From contig NZ_JARGNU010000016.1 in NCBI RefSeq assembly GCF_029212375.1, positions 1 to 64,000 of the forward strand: 64,000 nucleotides of DNA, in the 5' to 3' direction. The position numbers were made by a program, and so were the translations under genes. This document shows, piece after piece, positions 1-9,481 of the stretch. The stretch comes from Zhongshania sp. (GTDB taxonomy: Bacteria; Pseudomonadota; Gammaproteobacteria; Pseudomonadales; Spongiibacteraceae). The stretch's first letter is position 1. Each line of letters begins with the position of its first letter. A model generated the notes under the pieces. It was given only the letters and a program-made list of their open reading frames with translations, was not told the origin of the DNA and ran no database searches.

Positions 1-50
1 GTCCGCGTCAGCAGTTGAGGAGGCGCATTATAGAGATGCCAGCTTGGGAG

Positions 51-647
51 TCAACGAGTTTCGTAAACTTTCTTTAAGCGGGGGTAAAACAGCAGCAATA
101 TAAGGGCGCCGTACAGCACTGCGTCGAAGTAACTTGAGCGGACCTGCCAGAAAACATGCACCCAAGCGAGTACGGCAACAAGGTAAATCAGTTTATGGAC
201 TTTCTTCCAATTTCGGCCAAGCGCACGGATCGCTTTAGTATTAGAAGTCACACCTAGGGGCAACATAAATAACCACGCCAAAAATCCTACTATTATGTAG
301 GGCCGCTCAGACAACTCCTCTAGCGCAATATCCCAATCCCAGCCAAACAGATAAGTAAGCACAACTAAAAAGTGCAGACTGGCATAAAACCACGCATACA
401 AACCCAGCAAGCGCCGAAAGCGAATCAGCTTCGGCATATTCAACCATTGCCGCAGAGGCGTAACCGCCAAGGTGACTAACAATAGTCGAATCGACCACTC
501 ACCGGTCATCAGTAATAGCGCTTTAACTGGATCAGTGCCGAGACTCTCACTTAGCGCCGCCCAAACTATATAGGTAAGGGGCAGCAAACAAAGCAGGTGC
601 AATACCGGTTTGGCCAAACGTGACCCAAGCGAGGCATCGTTCGCCAT
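51..647 (-). CDS. msrQ: Heme-binding membrane subunit MsrQ of the periplasmic methionine sulfoxide reductase
   Basis: 198 aa with about six hydrophobic segments and a basic C-terminus (PRLKKVYETR), the usual MsrQ size. MsrQ is a b-type cytochrome of the ferric reductase-like superfamily that passes quinol-pool electrons to MsrP for repair of oxidised periplasmic methionines. Conserved histidines in membrane segments (in YASLHFLVV, KKVHKLIYL and LAWVHVFWQ) are the expected heme ligands. The start codon overlaps the msrP stop by one base (TAATG), which indicates translational coupling in an msrP-msrQ operon. Family and neighbour agree, so the call is firm. Confidence 0.95.
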   Translation of the reverse strand: MANDASLGSRLAKPVLHLLCLLPLTYIVWAALSESLGTDPVKALLLMTGEWSIRLLLVTLAVTPLRQWLNMPKLIRFRRLLGLYAWFYASLHFLVVLTYLFGWDWDIALEELSERPYIIVGFLAWLFMLPLGVTSNTKAIRALGRNWKKVHKLIYLVAVLAWVHVFWQVRSSYFDAVLYGALILLLFYPRLKKVYETR

Positions 648-1633
648 TAGTAGTTGCGCCGCAAGTTCATATCTTTATACAGACCCGCAACCTGGTCACC
701 ATAGCCATTGAACATTTGGGTTTTAATACGATTAGGGCTCAGCAAGCTGCCCGGCAAGCGGCGCTCATAGCGCTGAGTCCAGCGCGGATGATCGACATCG
801 GGATTCACGTTTGCGTAAAAACCGTATTCACTTGGCGCTATGGCCTGCCAGCTGGTCTTAGGCTTAACCGCCGTAAAACGAATTTTCACAATGGATTTAA
901 TACTCTTAAAACCGTATTTCCATGGCACCACCAGCCGGATAGGCGCGCCATTCTGATTAGGTAGAACCTTGCCATACATGCCCACACTCATAAATGCGAG
1001 AGGATGCATGGCCTCGTCGATGCGTAGTCCTTCGGTGTAGGGCCAATCGATGACACTAAAGGACGAGCGCTGCCCCCGCATTTCACTGCGCCGAGACAAT
1101 GTGGTGAATTCCACGTATTTAGCATTTGAGGTCGGTTCAAACATTTTTAGAAGATCCGCCAGCGGGAACCCCACCCAGGGAATAACCATCGACCACGCCT
1201 CAACGCAGCGTAATCGATAGATACGCTCCTCTAAGGTCATGAGCTTCATGATGTCTTCTAGGGGGTATTTACCAGGCTTGGCTACATCACCTTCTATTAC
1301 TACAGACCAAGGGTCGGTGGTCAGAGAGTCCGCATAGCGCGCGGGGTCAGACTTGTCGGTACCAAATTCGTAATAGTTATTATAAGTACTGGCATCGGTA
1401 AACGAGGCCAACTTCTCATCGGTATAAAAAGGATTATCTGATTTAGCAACTACCGACTGGTAATTAAGCGCAGCCAGCTCGGGCTTGGTTGCGGCGGCAC
1501 TGGCCAGTGGCAAACCCAAGCCAGCCAGCGCAGCGCCCACACCAATGCTTTGCATAAACTGGCGACGCTGAAGATAAATGCCTTCCGGCGTAATCTCGCT
1601 ACTGGGTATATCTGAAGGCGAACGGATAATCAT
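647..1633 (-). CDS. msrP: Protein-methionine-sulfoxide reductase catalytic subunit MsrP
   Basis: 328 aa molybdopterin oxidoreductase of the sulfite-oxidase fold. The N-terminus has a Tat signal (twin arginine at residues 23-24 in LQRRQFMQS, then an alanine-rich hydrophobic stretch), so it is exported folded to the periplasm. The molybdenum-ligand cysteine is probably C143 in [11 protein letters not shown]. It reduces both diastereomers of methionine sulfoxide in envelope proteins with electrons from MsrQ. A GGGGAG ribosome site lies 8 bases before the ATG. It is the first gene of the two-gene operon; no HprSR-type regulator is adjacent. Confidence 0.95.
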   Translation of the reverse strand: MIIRSPSDIPSSEITPEGIYLQRRQFMQSIGVGAALAGLGLPLASAAATKPELAALNYQSVVAKSDNPFYTDEKLASFTDASTYNNYYEFGTDKSDPARYADSLTTDPWSVVIEGDVAKPGKYPLEDIMKLMTLEERIYRLRCVEAWSMVIPWVGFPLADLLKMFEPTSNAKYVEFTTLSRRSEMRGQRSSFSVIDWPYTEGLRIDEAMHPLAFMSVGMYGKVLPNQNGAPIRLVVPWKYGFKSIKSIVKIRFTAVKPKTSWQAIAPSEYGFYANVNPDVDHPRWTQRYERRLPGSLLSPNRIKTQMFNGYGDQVAGLYKDMNLRRNY

Positions 1634-1701
1634 GGCGCAAACTCCCCAAGGATTAGTTTCTCCTCTTTAGATGCGCCAGATACCGCGATGTTACAAATGG
1701 C

Positions 1702-2517
1702 TCACTTAAATCGGCGATAGACAGCCTGTACGGGACCAGACAGCGCGTAGATCAGGGCTGCTGCCAATAAGACCCGCGCAGGATCCACTGATACCAGGCC
1801 AAAAATGAGTACAACAACGATCATCACCACAAACGGCACTCGACCACGGAAGTCGATACCTTTAAAACTGCTATAGCGCACGTTCAATATCATCAGTATG
1901 CCGCAAGCGGCCATAAGAATACCGGCAAACACCTCAAGCTCGAAGTGCACTCCCTTCTCAACCCAGCCCTCTTCGGCGCACACCCACACTAGGCCAGCCA
2001 TGACTGCCGCGGCAGCGGGACTTGCCAAACCCGTGAAGTAATTCTTGTCCGCCGTGTCTATTTGGGTATTGAAGCGCGCCAAACGCAAGGCGGCACAAGC
2101 GACATAAATAAAGGCCACAGCCCAACCAAATTTACCTAAATCGACCAAGGCCCAACTAAACACCACCAATGCTGGAGCCACACCAAAAGACACCATATCG
2201 GACAGGCTATCGTATTCTGCACCAAATTTACTTTGGGCGTTCATCAGCCGCGCAACTCGGCCATCTAAACCATCAAATATCATGGCGGCAAAAATAGCGA
2301 TAGCGGCATTTTCAAAATTGCCGTGCATGCCAGAGATGATGGCGAAAAACCCGGCAAACAGTGCCGCGGTGGTAAAAAGATTGGGCAACAAATAAATTCC
2401 GCGCTTGCGCTCGGTCTTACCGTTAACCGACACCTCTTCCTCATGATCATCAATCAACAACAAGGCCTCGGTATCAAACGGCGATTTCGGCTTGTCGCTG
2501 CCCTGTGGTTCTGTCAT
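1702..2517 (-). CDS. pssA: CDP-diacylglycerol--serine O-phosphatidyltransferase
   Basis: 271 aa integral membrane enzyme that makes phosphatidylserine, the precursor of phosphatidylethanolamine, from CDP-diacylglycerol and serine. The CDP-alcohol phosphotransferase signature D-G-x2-A-R-x8-G-x3-D-x3-D is complete at D85/G86, A89/R90, G99, D103 and D107. An acidic soluble N-terminus of about 40 residues precedes roughly eight hydrophobic segments, as in the type II (Bacillus-like) enzymes. It reads in the same direction as msrPQ but is separated by a 68-base gap and is probably its own transcription unit. Confidence 0.93.
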   Translation of the reverse strand: MTEPQGSDKPKSPFDTEALLLIDDHEEEVSVNGKTERKRGIYLLPNLFTTAALFAGFFAIISGMHGNFENAAIAIFAAMIFDGLDGRVARLMNAQSKFGAEYDSLSDMVSFGVAPALVVFSWALVDLGKFGWAVAFIYVACAALRLARFNTQIDTADKNYFTGLASPAAAAVMAGLVWVCAEEGWVEKGVHFELEVFAGILMAACGILMILNVRYSSFKGIDFRGRVPFVVMIVVVLIFGLVSVDPARVLLAAALIYALSGPVQAVYRRFK

Positions 2518-2572
2518 AGCATTCCCGATTCGTTAAATAAGCTTATAAAAACAGTATCATAAATTAAATACG

Positions 2573-3475
2573 CTAGCTGTACGATGACCTAGCGCAATCC
2601 CAAAACGCTTTGACCAACGGATTAGCCAATCGTTGCTGTAATACCACCACCCCAATTTCCATCATCGGCAAGGCGGGTTCCACCGGAATGACTCGCACTC
2701 GTTCCCGCAAAAAACTCGTTGCCAGAACCAGCTCCGGCACCACACCAATCCCCAAGCCCAAGGCCACCGTGCTCACAATGGCCTCATGACCACTGACCTG
2801 TGCGTAAACACTGGGCTTAATTTGCATTTGCCGAAACCACTGTTCAATCAGGGTTCGCGCCACCCCGCGCTCCGGCAGAATAAAGGGCAGACTCGCCAAG
2901 GTTTGCGGTGACAACACCTCACCCGCCGCAGCGATCTGTTCATTCACTGCGCAGGGAATATTCGGCACCAACAAGCGCAGCGGCGAGCGCGTTAACTCTT
3001 GATACTGCAAACGCGGCGACAATTGCTTTGGTTTGGCGGTAATACCCAAATCCTCGCCACCCTCGGCAATGCGCTCAATGGCATCCGCCTGATCACCAGT
3101 ATGCAGCTTCAATTCTATAGCAGGATAGCGCTGCCGAAACACCTCAAGAATATTACTAAGCACACTATAAGACGCCGTAACCGAACAAAATAAACCCAAC
3201 TCCCCCTGCAAGGTTTCGCTGTGCACGTGCAGGCGCTGAATAATCGACTGCCAATTCACCACCGCCTGTTCAGCATAGCGCAGAAATTCCCGACCTGCGG
3301 CGGTCAACTGAACACGACGATTATCTCGCTCGAACAAGGAAACACCAACTTGCTCCTCTAAACGCATCACCGAGCGGCTTACCGCTGAAGCACTGAGATG
3401 GATGGCCTCGCCGGTGCGGCCAAAGTGCAGGGATTGGCTGAGATGGATGAAGGTTTGGAGTTCTTTGAGGTTCAT
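2573..3475 (-). CDS. ilvY: LysR-family activator IlvY
   Basis: 300 aa LysR regulator. The N-terminal winged helix-turn-helix (residues 1-60, with SASAVSRSVMRLEEQVG as recognition region) is followed by a periplasmic-binding-protein-like effector domain. It is divergent from ilvC, the arrangement in which IlvY activates ilvC in response to acetolactate and acetohydroxybutyrate; the symbol rests on this context and the overall match. No Shine-Dalgarno sequence is visible before the ATG, where a CCCCC run and a hairpin-rich repeat lie directly upstream. Confidence 0.88.
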   Translation of the reverse strand: MNLKELQTFIHLSQSLHFGRTGEAIHLSASAVSRSVMRLEEQVGVSLFERDNRRVQLTAAGREFLRYAEQAVVNWQSIIQRLHVHSETLQGELGLFCSVTASYSVLSNILEVFRQRYPAIELKLHTGDQADAIERIAEGGEDLGITAKPKQLSPRLQYQELTRSPLRLLVPNIPCAVNEQIAAAGEVLSPQTLASLPFILPERGVARTLIEQWFRQMQIKPSVYAQVSGHEAIVSTVALGLGIGVVPELVLATSFLRERVRVIPVEPALPMMEIGVVVLQQRLANPLVKAFWDCARSSYS

Positions 3476-3483
3476 GGGGGTAA

Positions 3484-3577
3484 GTCTGACGTCGGATGTC
3501 TGGTGTCGGACGCAAAAACCTCATTCCGCCGGAGACTTTTACTTCCGACGTCAGACGTCAGACGTCAGACACCCGAC
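3484..3577. repeat. Inverted GACGTC-rich repeat element in the ilvY-ilvC intergenic region
   Basis: Two arms about 35 bases apart carry repeated TCTGACGTC / GACGTCAGA words in opposite orientation. The right arm has three tandem copies of the 7-mer GACGTCA. The element starts eight bases upstream of the ilvY start codon and can fold into a long hairpin. It resembles dispersed REP-like intergenic repeats more than a normal LysR operator, but a role in ilvY expression cannot be excluded. Confidence 0.6.
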
Positions 3578-3709
3578 TCAATGTAAAAAACGCAACATAG
3601 CATCAACTATATATCATTTTACGCAACATACAAGCAGTGCTAAAGTGGCCGCCATTGTGGGATACCACCTCCCCACGAGCCAATTTCAAACACCTATTAG
3701 GAGAGAATC

Positions 3710-5185
3710 ATGGGCCAGAATTACTTCAATAGCCTGCCGCTACGCCTTCAGCTACAAGAACTCGGCAAATGCCGTTTTATGGATCGCAGTGAATTCGCTG
3801 ACGGCTGCGAATACCTGAAAGGCAAAAAAATTGTCATTATCGGTTGTGGTTCACAGGGCCTTAACCAAGGTCTTAACTTGCGCGACTCTGGCCTGGATGT
3901 GTCTTACACACTCCGCGCCGAAGCAATTGCATCCAAGCGTCAGAGCTGGAAGAACGCAACTGAAAACGGCTTTACCGTTGGCACCTACGAAGAACTCATC
4001 CCCACCGCTGACGTGGTAATGAACCTTACCCCAGACAAGCAGCACACCCCCGTTGTTAACGCGGTTATGCCGTTAATGAAAGAAGGCGCTTGCTTAGATT
4101 ACGCACACGGCTTCAACTTGGTTGAAGAAGGCATGCAAATTCGTAAAGACATCACCGTTGTTATGATGTGCCCGAAATGCCCAGGCACCGAAGTACGCGA
4201 AGAATATAAGCGTGGCTTTGGTGTTCCTACCCTGATCGCTGTTCACCGCGAGAATGATCCTAAAGGCGAAGGCATGGCCATTGCTAAAGCACTGGCTTCT
4301 GGCACTGGCGGCGACCGCGCCGGTGTTCTGGAATCGTCACCGATTGCCGAAGTTAAGTCTGACCTAATGGGTGAGCAAACCATTCTTTGCGGCATGCTGC
4401 AAACTGGCGCAATTCTTTGCTTCGACAAAATGGTTGAGCAAGGCATCGACGCGGGCTACGCCTCTAAGCTGATTCAGTACGGCTGGGAAACAGTCACCGA
4501 AGGCCTGAAGCACGGCGGCATCACCAATATGATGGATCGTCTTAGCAACCCTGCCAAAATCAAAGCCTTTGATTTGGCCGAAGAGCTGAAAGACATCATG
4601 CGCCCGCTGTACGAAAAGCACCAAGACGACATCATCAGCGGTCACTTCTCCAAGACCATGATGGAAGACTGGGCGAACGACGACAAAAACCTGCATGCTT
4701 GGCGCGCCGCCACCGCAGAAACAGCCTTTGAAAAGACCCCTGCCGGCGATGTTAAAATCAGCGAGCAAGAGTACTACGACCACGGTATTTTGCTGGTTGC
4801 TATGTGTAAAGCTGGTGTAGAACTCGCGTTTGAGTGCATGGTTGCTGCCGGTATGGAGCCAGAGTCTGCTTACTACGAGTCGCTGCACGAAACGCCACTG
4901 ATCGCTAACACCATTGCCCGTCGCAAGCTGTATGAAATGAACGTGGTTATTTCAGACACCGCTGAATACGGCTGCTACCTGTTCGATCACGCTTGTCGTC
5001 CACTGCTAGCAGACTTCATGAGCAAGGTGTCTACCGACATCATCGGTAAAGGCCTGAACACCAAAGACCTCGGTGTAGACAACCAAGAGCTGATCACCGT
5101 TAACGCGGCGATTCGCAACCACCCAGTTGAAGTTGTTGGCCGCAGACTGCGCGGTTACATGACTGCAATGAAGAAAATCGTTTAA
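3710..5185 (+). CDS. ilvC: Ketol-acid reductoisomerase, class II (long form)
   Basis: 491 aa, the length of the long KARI class found in enteric and many marine gammaproteobacteria. It converts acetolactate and acetohydroxybutyrate to dihydroxy acids in valine, isoleucine and leucine synthesis using NADPH and magnesium. The nucleotide-binding glycine motif IIGCGSQG is at residues 43-50, and the duplicated C-terminal knotted domain (residues about 210-490) is complete. A strong ribosome site (AGGAGAG) precedes the ATG. Divergent ilvY is the likely activator, and a strong hairpin terminator follows the stop codon. Confidence 0.97.
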   Translation: MGQNYFNSLPLRLQLQELGKCRFMDRSEFADGCEYLKGKKIVIIGCGSQGLNQGLNLRDSGLDVSYTLRAEAIASKRQSWKNATENGFTVGTYEELIPTADVVMNLTPDKQHTPVVNAVMPLMKEGACLDYAHGFNLVEEGMQIRKDITVVMMCPKCPGTEVREEYKRGFGVPTLIAVHRENDPKGEGMAIAKALASGTGGDRAGVLESSPIAEVKSDLMGEQTILCGMLQTGAILCFDKMVEQGIDAGYASKLIQYGWETVTEGLKHGGITNMMDRLSNPAKIKAFDLAEELKDIMRPLYEKHQDDIISGHFSKTMMEDWANDDKNLHAWRAATAETAFEKTPAGDVKISEQEYYDHGILLVAMCKAGVELAFECMVAAGMEPESAYYESLHETPLIANTIARRKLYEMNVVISDTAEYGCYLFDHACRPLLADFMSKVSTDIIGKGLNTKDLGVDNQELITVNAAIRNHPVEVVGRRLRGYMTAMKKIV

Positions 5186-5207
5186 AAAACGCATTTTCAG
5201 CACAGCG

Positions 5208-5235
5208 AAGGGGCCTCACAAGGGCCCCTTTTTTT
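5208..5235 (+). terminator. Rho-independent terminator of ilvC
   Basis: Perfect 8-bp stem AAGGGGCC / GGCCCCTT with a 7-base loop, followed by a run of T, 23 bases after the ilvC stop. Confidence 0.92.
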
Positions 5236-5361
5236 ATGCCTAATTTTGTTCAAAAATCGACCAATAGATATTGCCTAACAAATAGACTGCGAATATGATG
5301 CGCGCCCAGTGGCATCCTGCCACTTTCCGACCGGCCGGCGCGCCCCGCACGAGGTGGCAAT

Positions 5362-6141
5362 ATGCCATTTTGCAATTCAACAATCAGCGTTATCAACCTA
5401 GGTGACGCATTCCAAATACCAGAGCTTGAAAGTGCCGCCCTTGCGCCCTATGAGTTCACCCGCTATCGCGACGCCTATCATGTACCCACCGTGTCTGGCG
5501 AAGCTTGGCTGTTTCAATACGGTATAGTGGTATTTTGGGCCGTGTCTGACGACGACCAACAGCTACTCATAAAACGCGTGACACCTTATATTCTGCTGGA
5601 ATCAACCAAACGCGGCCGCGAGCTATTTCAGTTCACCTTAAACGCCGAGCAGCTCAGCGTTCGCGGCGACCAAATATCGCTACCTGGCGACGACCATCTG
5701 CTTAGACTGGCGGTATCTCACGCACTGGCACAATCTACCCAGCTGATCGTGTTTGAAACCATGGTCTTGGACAATATCAAAGCCACCGCGCATATACCGG
5801 CTACCCTAGCAGAAAAGGGCAAAATTCCCCTGCGGCGCAAAGAACTGGCCAAAATTCGCGGCCGCCTGTTTGCGGCCAAAAGCGATATTATTTTGCATTA
5901 TGGCTTGCTCGATACCCCAGAGTTTTTCTGGGAGCACCCAAACCTAGAATCAACCTATATGCAGCTTGCTCGCTACCTCGACATTAAGCCGCGGGTTGAC
6001 GTCTTATCCCAAAAGCTGGGCACCATACACGAGCTTTTAGAAATACTGGCCGACGAGCAAAACCACAGTCACAGTGCTTTTCTCGAATGGATCGTCATCC
6101 TGCTGATTGGCTTTGAAGTTGTGATGGCGGCGTTTCACTAA
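5362..6141 (+). CDS. RMD1/DUF155-family protein with C-terminal membrane anchor
   Basis: 259 aa. The body matches the DUF155 (RMD1, YagE) family: an N-terminal beta-rich part with WLFQYGIVVFWAV at residues 49-61, then a helical part including LYKRRELAKIRGRLFA-like sequence (here LRRKELAKIRGRLFAAK), and one terminal hydrophobic helix (WIVILLIGFEVVMAAFH). Yeast homologues are mitochondrial-membrane or meiosis-related; bacterial members have no settled biochemical function. It stands alone after the ilvC terminator and converges on the desaturase gene. Confidence 0.8.
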   Translation: MPFCNSTISVINLGDAFQIPELESAALAPYEFTRYRDAYHVPTVSGEAWLFQYGIVVFWAVSDDDQQLLIKRVTPYILLESTKRGRELFQFTLNAEQLSVRGDQISLPGDDHLLRLAVSHALAQSTQLIVFETMVLDNIKATAHIPATLAEKGKIPLRRKELAKIRGRLFAAKSDIILHYGLLDTPEFFWEHPNLESTYMQLARYLDIKPRVDVLSQKLGTIHELLEILADEQNHSHSAFLEWIVILLIGFEVVMAAFH

Positions 6142-6148
6142 GCTAATA

Positions 6149-7042
6149 CTAGGTCACCGGCGCCCGACTCCAGATACCAAGAATTGGCGTACCATGCGCA
6201 CGCAGTATCGGCTCAATATCCCGATGCAGCGCGTGATAGCGATAGAAGGGAACCCGAGGAAATAGGTGGTGAACTGAGTGAATATTTTGGCCTAACCAAA
6301 ACCATTCCATCGGACGCATCCACGGGGGCATAATGAGGCTACTCGTATTCTGGTAGCGCTCAGTATTGTCATACGGATAATGCGGCCGATACGCAAACCA
6401 ATAAGCCGTAAAGAGACCGCCAAAGAAATACCCCACCAAAACAACAATAGAGATGCCAGGCTGATCAATAAGCAAGATAGCAAGTAGACGCCACCCCAGC
6501 GAGAAACACAGTTCAGCACTGTAAACAACACGCTCTTTTAAATCGGCAGAGTGCCAATTATTTTCCGCGAAGAAACTATTCTGAGCATAGAAGAACTTTA
6601 GGGTCGTCAGCAACACACTAAAAGGCCCCTTACCCATCTCGCTAATCAAATAATCCGGGTCCTTTCCTTTAATGTTGGTATAACGGTGATGAGTAAAATG
6701 CTCGTGACGATGGGAGGCAAACGGAACACCGATAATGGGCGCAACCAGATAGCCACAAACATCGTTCACCCACCGCATCCTCGACCTACTACCATGAATA
6801 TTTCCGTGGACAGCTTCGTGCAAGGGCGTATACGCCATATAGGTTAGGACACTAACAAGCGGTGTAGCCAACCAAACGGTTATCACATCATTTGCAAAAA
6901 GCACTATACATAGTACGAATAGACTACATACAAGAAATGTAAGCGCTATCGTCGGCCAAGCAACTTTACCCATATAACTTATCGCGGCACCTAAAGCCTT
7001 CTTATTTAAGTCCTTTAGCTCTTCCTGCATTGTCATTACCAT
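6149..7042 (-). CDS. Membrane fatty acid desaturase / hydroxylase family protein
   Basis: 297 aa integral membrane di-iron enzyme. The three histidine boxes are present: H75-x3-H79 (LHEAVHG), H115-x2-HH119 (HEHFTHHR) and a distal HxxHH (NIHSVHHLFP, near residue 255). Four or more hydrophobic helices surround them. The family includes acyl-lipid desaturases and carotenoid hydroxylases/ketolases, so the substrate cannot be read from the sequence. It is divergent from an AraC regulator starting 132 bases away, which may control it. The exact start is uncertain because three in-frame ATGs lie within the first 15 bases and no clear ribosome site is visible. Confidence 0.85.
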   Translation of the reverse strand: MVMTMQEELKDLNKKALGAAISYMGKVAWPTIALTFLVCSLFVLCIVLFANDVITVWLATPLVSVLTYMAYTPLHEAVHGNIHGSRSRMRWVNDVCGYLVAPIIGVPFASHRHEHFTHHRYTNIKGKDPDYLISEMGKGPFSVLLTTLKFFYAQNSFFAENNWHSADLKERVVYSAELCFSLGWRLLAILLIDQPGISIVVLVGYFFGGLFTAYWFAYRPHYPYDNTERYQNTSSLIMPPWMRPMEWFWLGQNIHSVHHLFPRVPFYRYHALHRDIEPILRAHGTPILGIWSRAPVT

Positions 7043-7174
7043 GTAATAATTGAAAATTGAATTATTTAACAGTACTCAATGTACAGCGGCGCCTTTAAAA
7101 GTAACATGACACTTATGTCCTTTCGCGCGGTACTTATGGCCACAAATTAGCGCCACCCAACTCAGGCTTTTCAC

Positions 7175-8215
7175 ATGGGAAATACCCAGAGCACCCGTCG
7201 TCCCGTCGCTATAAGCAAAGTGATGATAAATTTTGCGAAAAATCACGGTGTAGATACGGAAACCTGCTTATTTGGGACCGACATTTCAGAGCACAGCCTT
7301 AACGACGGCGCGGTACTCATAGAGCGTGAACAGGAAATGCGGCTCATTGAAAACATCATGCTCGCACTACCCAATATACCCGCACTAGGCTTTAAAATTG
7401 GCCTTTGCTACAACATCGCCACTTTCGGGATTTGGGGTTTCTCATTGCGAACCTGTCGAACCCTCAGGGACGCCCTCAACACCGCACTGCGTTTTCTACC
7501 TTTAAGCACCGCTTATTGCGAGATTAACGCCTTTGAGGAAGGCGGCTATTTTGGTTTGCTCATGAACCCGCAGTCCATACCCAGCCATCTCCGCGAGTTC
7601 TTGTTAGAACGAGATATGGCCGCCAGCATCATAATCATCAAAGAACTTAGCCTAAATGAAATTCAGACTATGCAGACCGAGTTTACTACCTTGGATACAA
7701 CAAACTCAGTCTACATAGAGTCGGTCTGCGGAGTTAAACCACTTTATCAAAGCAGGCGCAACGCCATCCGCGTTCCTATTAAATATATTGATAAACCACA
7801 GCCTACTTACGATGCCAACCTAGCGAGACTATTAAGCGATCAATGCGCAAGACAATTGCGCCAGCGACAAACTGGCGGAATTCGCGATAGCGTTAGGAAT
7901 CAGATTTTAGGCGACTTAGGGCTAATGGCGTCGCTAGACGATGTTGCGTCGGCAATAAACCTATCTAGCCGCACACTCCGGCGCAAATTGGATAATGAAA
8001 GCACCAGCTTTCGAGCCCTAGTAGAGGAGGAGCGAAAACAAATGGCATTCCAACTTCTAATCAGTAGCGACATGAAAATAGATGAATTGGCTGCACATTT
8101 AGGCTACACCGACACAAGTAGTTTTACTCGTGCCTTTCGACGCTGGAGTGACTGCTCACCAAGGGATTACCGACTGTCTCATAACGCCAGGAAAATACCA
8201 AAAAACGAAGACTAG
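7175..8215 (+). CDS. AraC-family transcriptional regulator (long effector-domain type)
   Basis: 346 aa. Residues about 25-205 form the effector domain of the arabinose-binding-like AraC class also seen in OruR- and virulence-type regulators. The C-terminal 100 residues hold two helix-turn-helix motifs (SLDDVASAINLSSRTLRRKL and IDELAAHLGYTDTSSFTRAF) ending in the typical SPRDYR. It is divergent from the desaturase gene and its last four bases overlap the end of the convergent hydrolase gene. Likely target by position: the desaturase; effector unknown. Confidence 0.88.
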   Translation: MGNTQSTRRPVAISKVMINFAKNHGVDTETCLFGTDISEHSLNDGAVLIEREQEMRLIENIMLALPNIPALGFKIGLCYNIATFGIWGFSLRTCRTLRDALNTALRFLPLSTAYCEINAFEEGGYFGLLMNPQSIPSHLREFLLERDMAASIIIIKELSLNEIQTMQTEFTTLDTTNSVYIESVCGVKPLYQSRRNAIRVPIKYIDKPQPTYDANLARLLSDQCARQLRQRQTGGIRDSVRNQILGDLGLMASLDDVASAINLSSRTLRRKLDNESTSFRALVEEERKQMAFQLLISSDMKIDELAAHLGYTDTSSFTRAFRRWSDCSPRDYRLSHNARKIPKNED

Positions 8216-9036
8216 GAGCTGACTGTAACAAAGCTACCCCCATCGACCTTTGCTAGGAAGCTTTTAACTATTTCCATAACCTTTACTGGGTCTTCATGGT
8301 GCGGGACATGACCTACTCTGTCCATAATAACGGCCAGGGAGTGACCTGAAGCAGAGCCCGCAATGAAATTGGGAAACGCGACTGATCCGTATTCATCATT
8401 GTCACCATGAATTGCCAACACCGGACACTGCACCTCCTTTAGATGGCAACCTAGATTCCAACCTCTGAACTCAGGATCAAGCCAAGTTTCAGTCCACGCA
8501 GCCAAGACCCAGCGAGCTTTATTACCATGGTATTTGGTAAGTTTTCCCATATTGATCGGATTACTGAAGTACTGCTTCGCAGCTTCGATCCCGTTTATTG
8601 TTTGTTCTTCGATAAATGGCTGCGCAGACTCGGCAATAAGACTAGAGCAGAGCTTAACTCGGGAGTGAATAGCAGCAATTGCTATCGCCATACCACCGCC
8701 GACACTATGACCAAATGGAACCACCGCTTCCAGGCCTAGAGACGCACAAAGTGATGGGAAAACAATTTCCGCTTCTTCGTCAATGAATCTGCGCGATGGT
8801 CGTTCTACGCGTTCGCTGGACCTACCAAACCCCAGCCGGTCATAGGCGACAACTGTGCGACCAAGGCTAAGGGAAAGCTGAGCCGGAAACTCTCGCCACA
8901 GAGCTACACAGCCTAACGAATCATGCAACAGGACGATTGGAGGTGACGTTGGCGGTTCTACTGGATGCCAAATCCGGACATAAATACTTCCACCCGGAAC
9001 ATCAACATATTTTTCTTCTGATTTTCCGCGCCGCAT
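8212..9036 (-). CDS. Alpha/beta-fold hydrolase
   Basis: 274 aa. The nucleophile elbow GHSVGGG (serine near residue 110), the oxyanion region LLHDSLG near residue 37, an acid in AIHGDNDEYG and a catalytic histidine in VGHVPHHEDP give a complete triad. No signal peptide is present, so it should be cytosolic. Substrate unknown; esterases, lactonases and carbon-carbon hydrolases all share this layout. A GAGGCGG ribosome site and a TATAAT box lie upstream of the ATG. It overlaps the AraC gene tail to tail. Confidence 0.85.
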   Translation of the reverse strand: MRRGKSEEKYVDVPGGSIYVRIWHPVEPPTSPPIVLLHDSLGCVALWREFPAQLSLSLGRTVVAYDRLGFGRSSERVERPSRRFIDEEAEIVFPSLCASLGLEAVVPFGHSVGGGMAIAIAAIHSRVKLCSSLIAESAQPFIEEQTINGIEAAKQYFSNPINMGKLTKYHGNKARWVLAAWTETWLDPEFRGWNLGCHLKEVQCPVLAIHGDNDEYGSVAFPNFIAGSASGHSLAVIMDRVGHVPHHEDPVKVMEIVKSFLAKVDGGSFVTVSS

Positions 9037-9481
9037 AAATTATACCGCCTCTATTAGCATGAAGATGGAACGACAAGCATTGGAAAAGTAGCATTCAGCG
9101 TTATAAAGGAAAAATATCGCGATCATCCAGAATGCCTCATTGTCGGTTAATGAATAAAGTATCGCCTTCAAGGAAATACTGGCGCAGAAGTTTATCGCAA
9201 TTGACGGCAACCTAGAAAGTCGGCGCTCGCTATAATTAAGAACATGAATAAACGAGGGTAAGCACTACAAAATAGACGATTATTTAACTATATATGTACT
9301 ATAAACGTAAAATTATTTCATAAAAAGGCCCCCGAAGGGGCAAAGGCATCGTCAATTACTCAGCTATAAACGCCGAGAAAACCAGAATATTAACTCTAAT
9401 AAATTTAATTTAAATACAGTACAAGGGAAAGCTAACACACATTAGCAGAAAGCTCCCCCGTATGACTAACACTACTCTAAA
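9037..9481. other. Intergenic region between hydrolase and CYP153 gene
   Basis: 445 bases of AT-rich sequence between the hydrolase promoter and the end of the P450 gene. I see no credible ORF. The only recognisable element is the P450 terminator at 9322-9341. Confidence 0.6.
9322..9341 (-). terminator. Terminator downstream of the CYP153 gene
   Basis: Read on the minus strand: stem GCCCC / GGGGC with a TTCG tetraloop followed by five or more T. It lies 140 bases beyond the P450 stop, consistent with the end of the ferredoxin-P450 transcript. Confidence 0.75.
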
